From Ilumatobacteraceae bacterium (GTDB taxonomy: Bacteria; Actinomycetota; Acidimicrobiia; Acidimicrobiales; Ilumatobacteraceae): a stretch of DNA of 64,000 nucleotides. Every line of letters starts with the position of its first letter. The first letter of the stretch is position 1. A model generated the notes under the pieces. That model saw only the letters and a program-made list of their open reading frames with translations. It was not told where the DNA came from and ran no database searches. Where the stretch lies: the NCBI GenBank assembly GCA_022425725.1, contig JAKMEY010000001.1, positions 30,340-94,339 of the forward strand. The letters are read 5' to 3'. The translations under genes were made by a program, and so were the position numbers. This document shows, piece after piece, positions 1 through 9,238 of this stretch.

Positions 1-1165
1 CGATCTTTTCAGGCTCAAGGTCGATCACACCGACTTCAGACGCCATCACTACGAGATCGTCGTCGGTTACCCAGTAGCGACTTGGGCGGAGACCGTTACG
101 ATCGAGCACGGCACCAATGACTTCGCCGTCGGTGAAGGTGACACTCGCCGGACCATCCCACGGCTCCATGAGGGCTGCGTGGTAGCGGTAGAAGTCACGT
201 CGGTCTTGATCCATTTCCGAGTTGTTTTCCCATGCTTCGGGGATCATCATGAGGACGGCGTGCTCGATAGAACGACCACCGAGATGAAGCAGCTCGAGTG
301 CTTCATCGAATCGTGCAGTGTCTGACCCGCCCGGCGTGCAGATTGGAAGGGCCCGTTCAAGACCGGGGAAAAGTTCGCTCGATGCGAGAGCCTCTCGGGC
401 GCGCATCCAGTTTTGGTTGCCTTGGACTGTGTTGATTTCTCCGTTGTGAGCGACGTAGCGATACGGGTGAGCGAGCGGCCACGACGGGAAGGTGTTCGTC
501 GAGAAGCGAGAGTGCACGAGCAGCAACGCGCTTTCGATCAACGGGTTCGTGAGATCAGGAAAGAAGGCACTCAACTGTGGTGTCGTCAACATTCCTTTGT
601 AGACGATCGTTCGCGACGACAGTGAGGGAAAGTACACGTCGGAAAGTTCATGCTCGATTCGTTTGCGGGCAACAAACGTCAGACGATCGAGTTCAATACC
701 CGAACGGCCGTCGGGTGCTGCGCAAAACAGTTGCCAAAACGATGGCATTGCCTCGCGGGCCGTTGTTCCCAAGGTCGATGGGTCGATGGGCAGTTCACGC
801 CAAGCAACGACATCGAGTCCCTCTTCGGAGAGGATGCCCTCAATGGCTGTCTTCGCTGGTTCTGCGCCGTCACCCTGTGGGAGGAACCCGATACCAGCGG
901 CATACGCTCCAGCCGGTGGAAGATTTGCTGATACAACGTTTCTAAAAAGGCGATCAGGAATCTGCAGCAAAATGCCTGCGCCGTCCCCTGTGTCAGGCTC
1001 GGCTCCTGTCGCACCTCGGTGCTCAAGATTGGTGAGGGCGCGCAAGCCAGTCTGGACCAATTCGTTTGTCCGTTCCCCGCGCAGATTCGCGACAAACGAC
1101 ACGCCACATGAATCGTGTTCAAAACGAGGGTCATATAACCCTCGAGCTGGCATCAAGCTCGGCAT
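1..1165 (-). CDS. gltB: glutamate synthase large subunit, N-terminal part (truncated by window edge)
   Basis: This is the N-terminal part of the large subunit of glutamate synthase, which makes two glutamates from glutamine and 2-oxoglutarate. The visible part is the class II glutamine amidotransferase domain. An N-terminal [12 protein letters not shown] motif carries the cysteine that becomes the catalytic residue 1 after propeptide removal. It is followed by [38 protein letters not shown] and [11 protein letters not shown], all hallmark GltB segments. The ATG start at 1165 has a GGAG sequence upstream on the minus strand. The reading frame is open to base 1, so the FMN/central and C-terminal domains lie outside the window. 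Family assignment is firm; nothing in the visible part looks broken. Confidence 0.93.
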   Translation of the reverse strand, partial: MPSLMPARGLYDPRFEHDSCGVSFVANLRGERTNELVQTGLRALTNLEHRGATGAEPDTGDGAGILLQIPDRLFRNVVSANLPPAGAYAAGIGFLPQGDGAEPAKTAIEGILSEEGLDVVAWRELPIDPSTLGTTAREAMPSFWQLFCAAPDGRSGIELDRLTFVARKRIEHELSDVYFPSLSSRTIVYKGMLTTPQLSAFFPDLTNPLIESALLLVHSRFSTNTFPSWPLAHPYRYVAHNGEINTVQGNQNWMRAREALASSELFPGLERALPICTPGGSDTARFDEALELLHLGGRSIEHAVLMMIPEAWENNSEMDQDRRDFYRYHAALMEPWDGPASVTFTDGEVIGAVLDRNGLRPSRYWVTDDDLVVMASEVGVIDLEPEKI

Positions 1166-1284
1166 CGTGTTTCTCCACTACTGAGTTGTTGGGGGATGTA
1201 GCTCTGGGACGACGCTGGCCCAGCGAAGATATTGTAATGCGATTCCGGTGAAATACCGAAAGTTTGCGCAGTCAAATAGTCAGT

Positions 1285-2151
1285 TCAGTCATGAAGAACT
1301 GGAACACGCTTTTCGAGATTGGCCTGAATGACCTCAATCTGATTCGGTGTGCCGACAAGTGCAGAAATCTCAGAGCGTTCCGCAGCAAATTGGCCGACAG
1401 CACCCTGCGTGAAGCTTGACGAAAGGAGGCGCTTTGCTGCACGGATCGCATGAGGGTTCCGTCCGGCGATCTCTCGGGCGATCGAGAGCGCATCATCGAG
1501 GGGAGTCTCGGAAAGTTTGGTGATCAACCCGATGTCCGCGCCTTCACGTGCATCAAGCACCCGAGCGGTATACGTCAATTCACGAGCAACATCGGGCCTC
1601 ACGAGACGATCGAGAATGTGCGTACCAGTCATGTCCGGGATGATTCCCCAGTGCACTTCGCGCACGGAAAGCTGCGTATCAGGGTGCGCAACGCGAATGT
1701 CGGCTCCAAGAGCAATTTGGAGTCCTCCTCCGAGCGCGTGGCCCTGCATCGCTGCGATCACTGGCACTTCGAGTTCTTGCCACACCCAGCACACTTGCTG
1801 GCCAAGGTGCGTTAATCCTGATTCGGTGAGTCGCCCCGGGCTGTTTGGATCGCCACCCATATCAGTGCCGTCTCCCGCCATTGCTGCAAAGCCTGAGAAA
1901 TCGAGCCCTGCACAGAATGACGCTCCCGCACCGTGGAGGACGACCACTCGGACATCTCCCATCGTCTTCAACTTGGCGCCAGCAGCCTCAATGGCTGCAA
2001 ATTGATGGCCGTCGAGGGCGTTTCGTTTGTCAGCTCGATCAAACGTCACGATCGCAACATGGTCGTGAACCGCAATGGATACTCGGCCTGATGCGTCGAC
2101 GCTCTCGGCAACAAAGCCCTTAGGAAGAATGGTGGTTGAAGTATCACTCAT
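1285..2151 (-). CDS. enoyl-CoA hydratase/isomerase (crotonase) family protein
   Basis: A 288-residue crotonase-fold protein, probably acting on an acyl-CoA in fatty acid or related catabolism. The oxyanion-hole segments are visible: GAGASFCAGLDF around residue 80 and GHALGGGLQIALGADIRVA around 140. In classical enoyl-CoA hydratase two glutamates do the chemistry. Here the first position, in the GGGLQIA segment, is glutamine, while the second is kept in VREVHWG. This suggests an isomerase or another crotonase activity rather than a simple hydratase, but substrate cannot be told from sequence. It stands alone, divergent from the nitroreductase gene that begins about 95 bases away. Confidence 0.85.
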   Translation of the reverse strand: MSDTSTTILPKGFVAESVDASGRVSIAVHDHVAIVTFDRADKRNALDGHQFAAIEAAGAKLKTMGDVRVVVLHGAGASFCAGLDFSGFAAMAGDGTDMGGDPNSPGRLTESGLTHLGQQVCWVWQELEVPVIAAMQGHALGGGLQIALGADIRVAHPDTQLSVREVHWGIIPDMTGTHILDRLVRPDVARELTYTARVLDAREGADIGLITKLSETPLDDALSIAREIAGRNPHAIRAAKRLLSSSFTQGAVGQFAAERSEISALVGTPNQIEVIQANLEKRVPVLHD

Positions 2152-2245
2152 GAGATCAATGCTCTCAGATCATCTCGGACCAGAACGAATTCAGTTGATC
2201 GCTTCGCTCCGTTGAAGAACACTCGCCTCTGCAAGACTTTCGGAT

Positions 2246-2902
2246 ATGACAATGCTCAACCTCACCGCCGACGAAGTTCTGACCACAACACGGAGCGTAC
2301 GCAAGCGTCTTGACTTCGACCGAGAAGTGTCAACCGACGTCATCATGGAATGCCTCGAAATCGCTCTTCAGGCCCCCACCGGCTCGAACCGGCAGGGTTG
2401 GCAGTGGATGTTCATCACCGACGAATCCGATCGGGCAACACTCAAGGAGATCTACGCCGAGAACTTCGCTCTATACCGCCAAATGCCTCGCCCCGAATAC
2501 GACGCTGATGACCCTCGAGCTGCCGCCACTCCCCGGGTTGTCGATTCCGCTCAATACCTCGCCGACAACTTTGAAAAGGCTCCTGTGCTTCTTATTCCTT
2601 GCATCGAAGGCAAGACAGATGCCGATAACTCGGCAGCGTTCTGGGGTTCTTTACTTCCTGCGGTGTGGAGCTTCATGCTCGCTCTGCGCGAACGCGGGTT
2701 GGGATCGGCATGGACGACATTGCACATGATCAATGGCGGCGAGAAAAAGGCTGCTGAGCTTCTTGGAATCCCGTTCGACCGCTACTCCCAAGCAGGACTG
2801 TTCCCCATTGCACACACGATCGGAACCGACTTCAAGGTCGCATCGCGACTCCCAGCTTCCGAGGTCACACACTGGGGCAAGTGGGGCGAGCGGCTGAGTT
2901 AA
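2246..2902 (+). CDS. nitroreductase family protein
   Basis: A 218-residue flavin (FMN) oxidoreductase of the nitroreductase fold. The N-terminal [11 protein letters not shown] segment and the [12 protein letters not shown] segment near residue 48 match the FMN-binding arginine and the conserved APSGxNxQPW-type region. The C-terminal half has the GLGSAWTT motif typical of the family. The natural substrate is unknown; relatives reduce nitro groups, quinones or unsaturated compounds. The ATG at 2246 is preceded by AAGACT 7 nt upstream, a weak -10-like box that suggests a leaderless transcript. A second nitroreductase of the same size lies at 16020-16673. Confidence 0.85.
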   Translation: MTMLNLTADEVLTTTRSVRKRLDFDREVSTDVIMECLEIALQAPTGSNRQGWQWMFITDESDRATLKEIYAENFALYRQMPRPEYDADDPRAAATPRVVDSAQYLADNFEKAPVLLIPCIEGKTDADNSAAFWGSLLPAVWSFMLALRERGLGSAWTTLHMINGGEKKAAELLGIPFDRYSQAGLFPIAHTIGTDFKVASRLPASEVTHWGKWGERLS

Positions 2903-2933
2903 TTCCAGTCTTCGCTCTCGGGCATCCGCTCCG

Positions 2934-2939
2934 TATAGT
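2934..2939 (+). promoter_or_regulatory. candidate -10 box of a leaderless acn transcript
   Basis: TATAGT lies 6 nt before the acn ATG, so a transcript would begin at or near the start codon. No Shine-Dalgarno sequence is present in the gap. No convincing -35 box is seen. Confidence 0.5.
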
Positions 2940-2945
2940 GGTCGC

Positions 2946-5210
2946 ATGTCCGTGAGCGCCTCTACACCGATCAAACTTGTCAACGCCGTCTACGCGTCGC
3001 TTCCTGAGCGGGTGAATCTTGGGCGCACTCGCCTCGGTCGCCCGTTGACACTCGCTGAGAAAATTCTGATCAACCACCTCGCTGACCCAGAGCGTCAAGA
3101 GATGGAGCGAGGAGTCTCATATGCAGACTTCAACCCTGATCGTGTTGCGATGCAAGATGCCACCGCTCAAATGGCCCTCCTTCAATTTATGACGGCAGGT
3201 CTCCCTGAAGCGGCCGTGCCATCAACAGTTCACTGTGACCACCTCATTCAGGCGAAGGTTGGCGCGAGCATCGACCTTGGTGTGGCTGTCGACACCAACC
3301 GCGAGGTGTACGACTTTCTCCGAAGCGTCTCAGCAAAATACGGAATTGGGTTCTGGGGCCCTGGTTCGGGAATCATTCACCAAGTGGTGCTCGAGAACTA
3401 CGCGTTCCCCGGCGGAATGATGATCGGCACCGACTCCCACACCCCAAATGCTGGCGGACTCGGAATGGTTGCGATCGGCGTGGGTGGTGCAGACGCCGTA
3501 GATGTCATGACGGGCTTCCCATGGAATGTGCGGTGGCCAAAGGTCATTGGTATTCGCCTCACCGGTTCTCTCAGTGGCTGGTCGTCACCGAAGGACGTCA
3601 TTCTCGAGGTTGCCCGCCAACTCACGGTCGAGGGTGGCACTGGAGCAATCGTCGAATACCACGGTCCAGGTGCTGACTCCATTTCTGCAACTGGCAAAGC
3701 AACGATCTGCAATATGGGGGCGGAAATCGGCGCAACAACGTCGGTGTTTGCATACGACTCCAACATGGCGGACTACTTGCGTTCAACCGGGCGTGCAGAC
3801 ATCGCAGATGCCGCAGATGCGGTTGCGAACGATCTTCGGCCAGACGACGGCGCAAGTTACGACCAGCTCATCGAAATCAACTTGAGTGACCTGCGACCGA
3901 TGATTAATGGGCCTCACTCCCCCGACCGTGCTCACCGCACTGGTGCTGAGGTTGGTGCAGCTGCGACCGAAAATGGATGGCCGCTTGATGTTTCGGCCGC
4001 TCTGATCGGCTCATGCACCAACTCGTCGTACGAGGATCTCACTCGCGCTGCCTCAATCGCACGTCAGGCCGCTGCCCATGGTTTGACCTGCAAGGTGGAT
4101 CTGCTCATCACCCCCGGCTCAGAGCAAACTCGTGCGACAATCGAACGCGACGGCATCCTCGCTGACCTCGAGGCGGTTGGGGCCACCGTTCTTGCGAATG
4201 CGTGTGGCCCGTGCATCGGCCAATGGAGTCGCCCCGAGGAAGTGACGTCGGTTCCCAACTCCATCGTCAACTCGTTCAATCGCAACTTCCCCAAGCGAAA
4301 CGACGGTTCTCCAAATACGTTCTCGTTTGTCACCTCTCCCGACACGGTGATGGCAATCGCGCTATCAGGACGACTCGATTTTGACCCCGTCACCGAAACG
4401 ATCACTGCCCCTGATGGCACCGAGGTCTCACTCGATGCTCCGGTTGGAGAGGTGCTTCCAGCCGATGGGTATGACCCCGGCGAAGACACTTTCACTGCTC
4501 CTCCGGCTGACCCGAGTGGCGTCAGCGTGGAGGTTGCCCCGACCAGCGACCGCCTTCAGTTGCTCGAGCCATTCAACCCTTGGGATGGCAACGACTACGA
4601 GGGTCTTCCCGTGCTGATGAAAGCACAGGGCAAGTGCACCACCGATCACATCTCCGCAGCTGGGCCTTGGTTGAAATACCGCGGCCACCTAGAAAATATC
4701 TCAGGCAATCTTTTCGCTGGTGCGGTCAACGCCTACGACGACGCCGTTGGCGTTGGTCTTGACACCACCGACGGCGATCGTCGCACTTATCCCGAAATCG
4801 CGCGCCGCTATCACGCGGCGGGCATTCAGTGGGTGGCAATTGGGGACCGCAACTATGGAGAAGGGTCGTCACGCGAGCATGCGGCAATGGAGCCACGGTT
4901 CCGGAACGGAGTTGCGGTCATCGCCCGATCGTTCGCTCGTATCCATGAGACCAATCTGAAGAAGCAGGGAATGCTGCCTCTGACGTTCGATGATCCAGAT
5001 TCCTATGACGTTATTGGTGAGGAGGATCGTCTTGCGATCGTCAACCTTCCACCGGTGCCCGGCGAAAAGGTTCGTTGTGTCGGCACTCGGCCCGATGGGT
5101 CATCCTATGAATTTGAGACCACCCACACCTTCAGCCCCGAACAGGTCGAGTGGTTTATTGCCGGTTCGGCCCTCAATATCGTTCGCGCCAAGGTTGCGGC
5201 CGAGTCGTAA
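2946..5210 (+). CDS. acn: aconitate hydratase (mitochondrial-type)
   Basis: Aconitase isomerises citrate to isocitrate in the TCA cycle. The 754-residue length and motifs match the mitochondrial-type branch rather than the ~900-residue AcnA branch. Clear family signatures are [20 protein letters not shown], the [4Fe-4S] ligand regions [12 protein letters not shown] and [11 protein letters not shown] (three cysteines), and [18 protein letters not shown] in the C-terminal swivel domain. The gene has a leaderless-type promoter (TATAGT 6 nt upstream). Citrate synthase lies about 2.8 kb downstream, so two consecutive TCA steps are encoded close together, though with a regulator and a carboxyltransferase in between. 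Confidence 0.96.
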   Translation: MSVSASTPIKLVNAVYASLPERVNLGRTRLGRPLTLAEKILINHLADPERQEMERGVSYADFNPDRVAMQDATAQMALLQFMTAGLPEAAVPSTVHCDHLIQAKVGASIDLGVAVDTNREVYDFLRSVSAKYGIGFWGPGSGIIHQVVLENYAFPGGMMIGTDSHTPNAGGLGMVAIGVGGADAVDVMTGFPWNVRWPKVIGIRLTGSLSGWSSPKDVILEVARQLTVEGGTGAIVEYHGPGADSISATGKATICNMGAEIGATTSVFAYDSNMADYLRSTGRADIADAADAVANDLRPDDGASYDQLIEINLSDLRPMINGPHSPDRAHRTGAEVGAAATENGWPLDVSAALIGSCTNSSYEDLTRAASIARQAAAHGLTCKVDLLITPGSEQTRATIERDGILADLEAVGATVLANACGPCIGQWSRPEEVTSVPNSIVNSFNRNFPKRNDGSPNTFSFVTSPDTVMAIALSGRLDFDPVTETITAPDGTEVSLDAPVGEVLPADGYDPGEDTFTAPPADPSGVSVEVAPTSDRLQLLEPFNPWDGNDYEGLPVLMKAQGKCTTDHISAAGPWLKYRGHLENISGNLFAGAVNAYDDAVGVGLDTTDGDRRTYPEIARRYHAAGIQWVAIGDRNYGEGSSREHAAMEPRFRNGVAVIARSFARIHETNLKKQGMLPLTFDDPDSYDVIGEEDRLAIVNLPPVPGEKVRCVGTRPDGSSYEFETTHTFSPEQVEWFIAGSALNIVRAKVAAES

Positions 5211-5378
5211 CCGCTGCTGTTCCATCGTCGTCACGGCATTGCCTCTGATGTCTTTGCGCGTGCGGCGTTATCGATGACGCTCCGGAGGGCTTGGAAGACT
5301 GCAAAAGAGTTGCGCTTTAGGTCGTTTTCCCGACTTCGTGAGGGCTACGGATTTTGGCGAGAAACCTGAAAACGGGAA

Positions 5379-5403
5379 ACGCCCCGATGGGGGGCCGGGG
5401 CGT
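5379..5403 (+). terminator. GC-rich hairpin downstream of acn, possible terminator
   Basis: ACGCCCCG at 5379-5386 pairs perfectly with CGGGGCGT at 5396-5403 around a 9-nt loop. No T-run follows on the plus strand, so this would be a U-tract-less terminator of the kind proposed for actinobacteria, or another structured element. It sits 168 bases after the acn stop. Confidence 0.4.
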
Positions 5404-5461
5404 CTCAACCTGGAATCCCTAATGGGTTCCTCGAGCGGTACGTTGGGGGTTAGTGCCGCAC

Positions 5462-5516
5462 GATATTTGCTTGTGAAAGTATGCACGTGTGTAAGTGCAT
5501 CTTGCAAGCAAATATC
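5462..5516. promoter_or_regulatory. nested inverted repeat upstream of the LysR gene, candidate operator
   Basis: GATATTTGCTTG (5462-5473) and CAAGCAAATATC (5505-5516) are perfect 12-bp inverted repeats. Between them ATGCAC (5481-5486) and GTGCAT (5495-5500) form a second, inner dyad. The right arm ends 12 bases before the likely -10 box TATCAT (5529-5534) of the LysR gene, where a -35 would lie. This position fits an autoregulatory site; a structured RNA is the alternative. Confidence 0.5.
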
Positions 5517-5542
5517 AGAGATATCGCGTATCATTTTTAGAG

Positions 5543-6457
5543 ATGGATCTTCGTCAGCTCAACACATTGATTGCAATCGCCGATCACGGCAGTTTCTCTG
5601 CGGCCGCTCGTGCCCTGTACACGGTGCAATCCAACGTTTCCGCTCACATCAGCCGGCTCGAGAAAGAACTCGGTGCCACCCTCATCGATCGTCAAACCGG
5701 CCGAATGACAGAAGACGGCAATCGAGTGCTCGAACGAGCACGGCGCATCATGCACGAGATGGATGACATTCGATCGGATATGGAATCAAACGATCACGAT
5801 GTAAGCGGCGACGTTCGCCTTGGAGTCATCGGGACCATCGCACGATGGGCGATTCCCCCAATGCTCCGCCAAATGTCAGAGACCCATCCCCGGGTGCATA
5901 CCGTCGTCACCGAAGGAAGCTCGTCTGCGCTCGTGCCGAACGTCGTTTCTGGTCTTCTCAATTCGGCAATCTTGCACCTTCCCATCGATGACCCAGACCT
6001 CATCGTCGAACCACTCTTCGATGAAGAACTTCTTTTGCTCACACCGCCTGAGCATCCTCTTGCTCAACGTGAAGAAGTCGACATCACCGATCTCGACGGG
6101 GTTCCCCTTCTCCTTCCACCGGCCGGCGCCGGACTTCGCAGAATTTTGGAACGATCGTCACTCGAGCGCGGAGTGTCGCTGAACTCGCTCGCAGAAGTCG
6201 ACAGTATGCGTCTTCTCGCTGCGCTTGCAGTTGATGGCCATGGTGCGACCATCGTGCCTGCAACCGCGCTGAGTGAGACCGAGTTGGCAGGTGCGTCAAT
6301 GGTCCATGTGAGCGGCCTCCCCCGCCGGCGCGTTGCGTGGGTGAGGCGACAGCGACCAAATCCATCCGCTTCGACCCGGGCGGTTCACGACGTGATAGCT
6401 GATGTCATCGGTCAACGGATTTCAGAAGATCAGGGCCTACATCACAGCGAAGAGTGA
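5543..6457 (+). CDS. LysR family transcriptional regulator
   Basis: A 304-residue LysR-type regulator. Residues 1-60 form the winged helix-turn-helix, with the typical MDLRQLNTLIAIADHGSFSAAA start and the VQSNVSAHISRLEKELGA recognition region. From about residue 90 comes the periplasmic-binding-protein-like effector domain. The ATG at 5543 is chosen because LysR proteins normally begin right at this motif; an in-frame upstream ATG at 5495 falls in the dyad. The box TATCAT lies 8 nt before the start. LysR proteins often control a neighbouring gene: the adjacent candidates are the carboxyltransferase downstream and aconitase upstream. The effector is unknown. Confidence 0.9.
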   Translation: MDLRQLNTLIAIADHGSFSAAARALYTVQSNVSAHISRLEKELGATLIDRQTGRMTEDGNRVLERARRIMHEMDDIRSDMESNDHDVSGDVRLGVIGTIARWAIPPMLRQMSETHPRVHTVVTEGSSSALVPNVVSGLLNSAILHLPIDDPDLIVEPLFDEELLLLTPPEHPLAQREEVDITDLDGVPLLLPPAGAGLRRILERSSLERGVSLNSLAEVDSMRLLAALAVDGHGATIVPATALSETELAGASMVHVSGLPRRRVAWVRRQRPNPSASTRAVHDVIADVIGQRISEDQGLHHSEE

Positions 6458-6505
6458 ATCCCCCTCACCAACCTCGCCTACCCAGTCGACGAGCCCGCCA
6501 ACGTC

Positions 6506-6511
6506 TAGTCT
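6506..6511 (+). promoter_or_regulatory. candidate -10 box of the carboxyltransferase gene (leaderless)
   Basis: TAGTCT lies 7 nt before the ATG at 6519. It supports choosing that start rather than the upstream in-frame ATG at 6402, which would overlap the LysR gene by 56 bases. Confidence 0.45.
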
Positions 6512-6518
6512 CGATGCC

Positions 6519-7868
6519 ATGACCATTGACGACGTAGGAATCGCAACTGGCATTCCTGCACCCGTTTCGGCCCGAGTAACGAGACTTGAAGGCCGAAAGG
6601 TCATGTGGATCGAATTCGACGCCAGCGAGGTCGCGCACCCGTTGTCGTCACAAATGACAGCGATTATTTCCGAGGGGCTTCGTACCGCCCTCGATGAACT
6701 CATCCCGATTGTGCTCATCGTCAACAGCTCAGGAGCCGACATCGCAGAGGGTGTCGCCCCGCTTCACGGCTGGGGCACAGCGGCACGGCTGCTCACTAAA
6801 TGCTCCGGTCGAGTTCCGACATTCGCAATCGTCAATGGACCAGCAGTTTCAGGGCCTGCTCTGCTTCTCGGACTTGTTGATGTTGTCATCATGACCTCAA
6901 CGTCATACGCCTTCGTCAACGGACCTCTCATAATCCGTCAATTCACCGGCGTCGACATCACCAAAGACGAACTTGGAAGCGCATCAACAATGGAACGATC
7001 CGCTGGCCTCGCCACCGCAGTTGTTAAGAGTCGCGAAGAGGGACGCGATGTCATCGTTGAGATCCTGAATTACCTTCCAGATCGCGTCGATGGGGAGACC
7101 CCACGCCTTCCGACGTCAGATCCGATCAATCGGTTAACCCCTGAAGCCGGGGATCACATCCCCGAGACCGCCACAGGAAGTTATGACGTTCGCTCCGTTG
7201 TCGAGTCAATTGTTGACGATGGCGTCATCACCGAAATTCGATCACAGTGGGCCCTCAACATCGTCACGGCATTCGCCTCAATCGATGGACGTCCTGTCGG
7301 CATCGTCGCTAATCAGCCGATGGCGCTCGCAGGAACCCTCGACATCCCGGCCTCGCAAAAAGCAGCTCGCTTCGTGAACTTCTGTGACGCCTTCAACCTT
7401 CCGATCATCACGTTCGTCGACACACCTGGTTTTTACCCAGGCAAAGATCTCGAATGGCGGGGCATGATCCGCCATGGCGCCCAACTCGTGTACGCCTACG
7501 GTCAAGCAACGGTGCCTCGCATCTGTGTCATCCTTCGAAAGAGTTACGGCGGCGCGTACATCGTGATGGACTCAAAAAAGATGGGAAATGATGTTTGCCT
7601 TGCGTGGCCATGGGCAGAACTCGCCGTCATGGGCGCCGGTCAGGCATCTGCAATTCTTCGCAGAGGTGCATCCGACGACGACCGCATTGCCTTCGAGAGC
7701 GATTACACCGAACGATTGCTCAATCCGTACATCGCAGCCGAACGCGGATACGTCGACGATGTCATCAACCCAGCGGACACTCGGGCAACGATCGCTGCAT
7801 CACTTTCGATGCTGTCGAATAAGCGAGACCAGCGACCACACCGTCGACACGGCAACTCTCCGCTGTAG
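6519..7868 (+). CDS. acyl-CoA carboxyltransferase domain protein (short, stand-alone)
   Basis: A 449-residue protein of the biotin-dependent carboxyltransferase family (AccD/PccB-like). The C-terminal half is well conserved: FVDTPGFYPGKDLEWRGMIR, the RKSYGGAYIVMDSKKMG segment and WPWAELAVMGAGQAS. The N-terminal half is divergent and starts about 70 residues later than usual PccB proteins (~520 residues); the typical GGARIQEG-type oxyanion segment appears as SSGADIAEGV. No biotin carboxylase or carrier gene lies nearby. It may be a propionyl/acyl-CoA carboxylase beta subunit with partners elsewhere, or a decarboxylase-like relative. The product class is firm; activity is not. Confidence 0.8.
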   Translation: MTIDDVGIATGIPAPVSARVTRLEGRKVMWIEFDASEVAHPLSSQMTAIISEGLRTALDELIPIVLIVNSSGADIAEGVAPLHGWGTAARLLTKCSGRVPTFAIVNGPAVSGPALLLGLVDVVIMTSTSYAFVNGPLIIRQFTGVDITKDELGSASTMERSAGLATAVVKSREEGRDVIVEILNYLPDRVDGETPRLPTSDPINRLTPEAGDHIPETATGSYDVRSVVESIVDDGVITEIRSQWALNIVTAFASIDGRPVGIVANQPMALAGTLDIPASQKAARFVNFCDAFNLPIITFVDTPGFYPGKDLEWRGMIRHGAQLVYAYGQATVPRICVILRKSYGGAYIVMDSKKMGNDVCLAWPWAELAVMGAGQASAILRRGASDDDRIAFESDYTERLLNPYIAAERGYVDDVINPADTRATIAASLSMLSNKRDQRPHRRHGNSPL

Positions 7869-7962
7869 AAGAATCCCGAACTTCATCCAGCGTTAGTTTC
7901 ACATGGGCTAAAAACGGTACATTTGAAGCGACCAAAGCCCTACAAATTTGGAGGAAGCCACA

Positions 7963-9234
7963 GTGGCTGAGACGATCACGATTACAGACGACAGGACTGG
8001 ACAGACCGTCACCGTTCCCATTGAAGGTGGGGTGTTTCCTGCATCAGCAATCCGCTCGCTAGACCCTTCACTCTTTGTCTACGACCCCGCATATATGCAG
8101 ACAGCATCGTGCAAGTCAGCAATCACATATCTCGACGGCGAGAACGGCGTCTTGCGCTACGGCGGTTATCCCATCGAGCAACTGGCAGAGCAGTCAACCT
8201 TCCTCGAAGTTGCCTACCTCCTCCTTCACGGCGAACTTCCGACCTCCGAGCAGCTTGCTGCCTGGAGTCATGACATCACACACCACACGTTTATTCATGA
8301 AAACATGCGTAAGCGGTTTGTCGACGGTTTCCACTACGACGCTCACCCGATGGGAATGTTCGTTTCTGCGCTCGCTGCGTTGGGAACGTTCTATGACGGC
8401 GCCAAAGACATTGACGATCCTGCGAGTCGACACAAGCAGGTGCTTCGCCTCATCGCTAAAACCCCAACAATTGCTGCGATGTGCTACCGGTTTAGCGTCG
8501 GGCTCCCGTTCAACTACCCGAATAACGATCTTTCTTTCCCAGCGAACTTCTTGTCGATGATGTGGAAGATCGGCGACGACTATCAGCTCGACCCGGTACT
8601 CGAAAAAGCAATGGACGTTCTGTTCATTCTTCATGCCGATCACGAACAAAACTGCGGAACCACCGCCATGCGAGTTGTCGGCTCTTCAAATGCCGACCCG
8701 TACTCCTCTGCTGCTGCAGCAGCAAGCGCTCTGTACGGCCCACTGCACGGTGGGGCGAACGAAGCCGTCGTGCGCATGCTGGGTGAAATTGGTTCAATCG
8801 AGAACGTTCCCGCCTTCATTCAGTCGGTGAAAGATGGCGAAGGTCGCCTCATGGGCTTCGGACACCGGGTCTACAAGAACTACGACCCACGCGCGAAGAT
8901 CATCAAGCAGACGGCCTATGACGTGTTTGATGTGACCGGGAAGAATCCCCTTCTTGACATTGCGCTCAAACTCGAAGAAGTCGCCCTGCAAGACCCGTAC
9001 TTCGTCGACCGCAAGTTGTACCCGAACGTCGACTTTTACTCAGGACTCATTTACCAAGCGATGGGATTCCCGGTTGACATGTTCACCGTGCTCTTCGCAA
9101 TCCCTCGTACAGCTGGTTGGCTCGCTCACTGGCAGGAACTGCTCGCGGATAAAGAACAGAAGATTTCACGACCACGCCAGTGGTACGTCGGCCCTGAGAG
9201 CCGCGACTACGTGCCCTTGGCATCACGGAGCTGA
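7963..9234 (+). CDS. gltA: citrate synthase
   Basis: Type II-like citrate synthase, condensing acetyl-CoA and oxaloacetate to open the TCA cycle. Family landmarks are present in order: HADHEQNCGTTAMR, GPLHGGANEAV (first catalytic histidine), GFGHRVYKNYDPRAK (second histidine), and YPNVDFYSGLIY (catalytic aspartate). Length is 423 residues from the GTG at 7963. That start is chosen because GGAGGA sits 7 nt upstream, making this one of the few genes here with a strong Shine-Dalgarno. A TTG 15 bases earlier is less likely because it overlaps that site. The next gene starts 4 bases after its stop, so the two are probably cotranscribed. Confidence 0.96.
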   Translation: MAETITITDDRTGQTVTVPIEGGVFPASAIRSLDPSLFVYDPAYMQTASCKSAITYLDGENGVLRYGGYPIEQLAEQSTFLEVAYLLLHGELPTSEQLAAWSHDITHHTFIHENMRKRFVDGFHYDAHPMGMFVSALAALGTFYDGAKDIDDPASRHKQVLRLIAKTPTIAAMCYRFSVGLPFNYPNNDLSFPANFLSMMWKIGDDYQLDPVLEKAMDVLFILHADHEQNCGTTAMRVVGSSNADPYSSAAAAASALYGPLHGGANEAVVRMLGEIGSIENVPAFIQSVKDGEGRLMGFGHRVYKNYDPRAKIIKQTAYDVFDVTGKNPLLDIALKLEEVALQDPYFVDRKLYPNVDFYSGLIYQAMGFPVDMFTVLFAIPRTAGWLAHWQELLADKEQKISRPRQWYVGPESRDYVPLASRS

Positions 9235-9238
9235 CCAC

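Larger units (their letters stand above)
5211..5542. other. 332-base non-coding interval between acn and the LysR gene
   Basis: This is the longest gene-free stretch in the window. It holds a GC-rich hairpin (5379-5403) and a long dyad (5462-5516), listed separately. Small open frames on both strands cross it, but none has a recognisable product or a promoter box near its start. I see no tRNA cloverleaf and no riboswitch I recognise. Confidence 0.6.

Noticed and set aside
5268..5534. Minus-strand 88-residue frame in the acn-LysR gap
   Set aside because: Low-complexity Pro/Arg-rich translation, no start signal, and it crosses the hairpin and the dyad; treated as non-coding.
5211..5542. A tRNA or riboswitch in the longest gene-free stretch
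   Set aside because: No cloverleaf with a GGTTC-type T-arm and no riboswitch core that I recognise; only the two hairpins listed.
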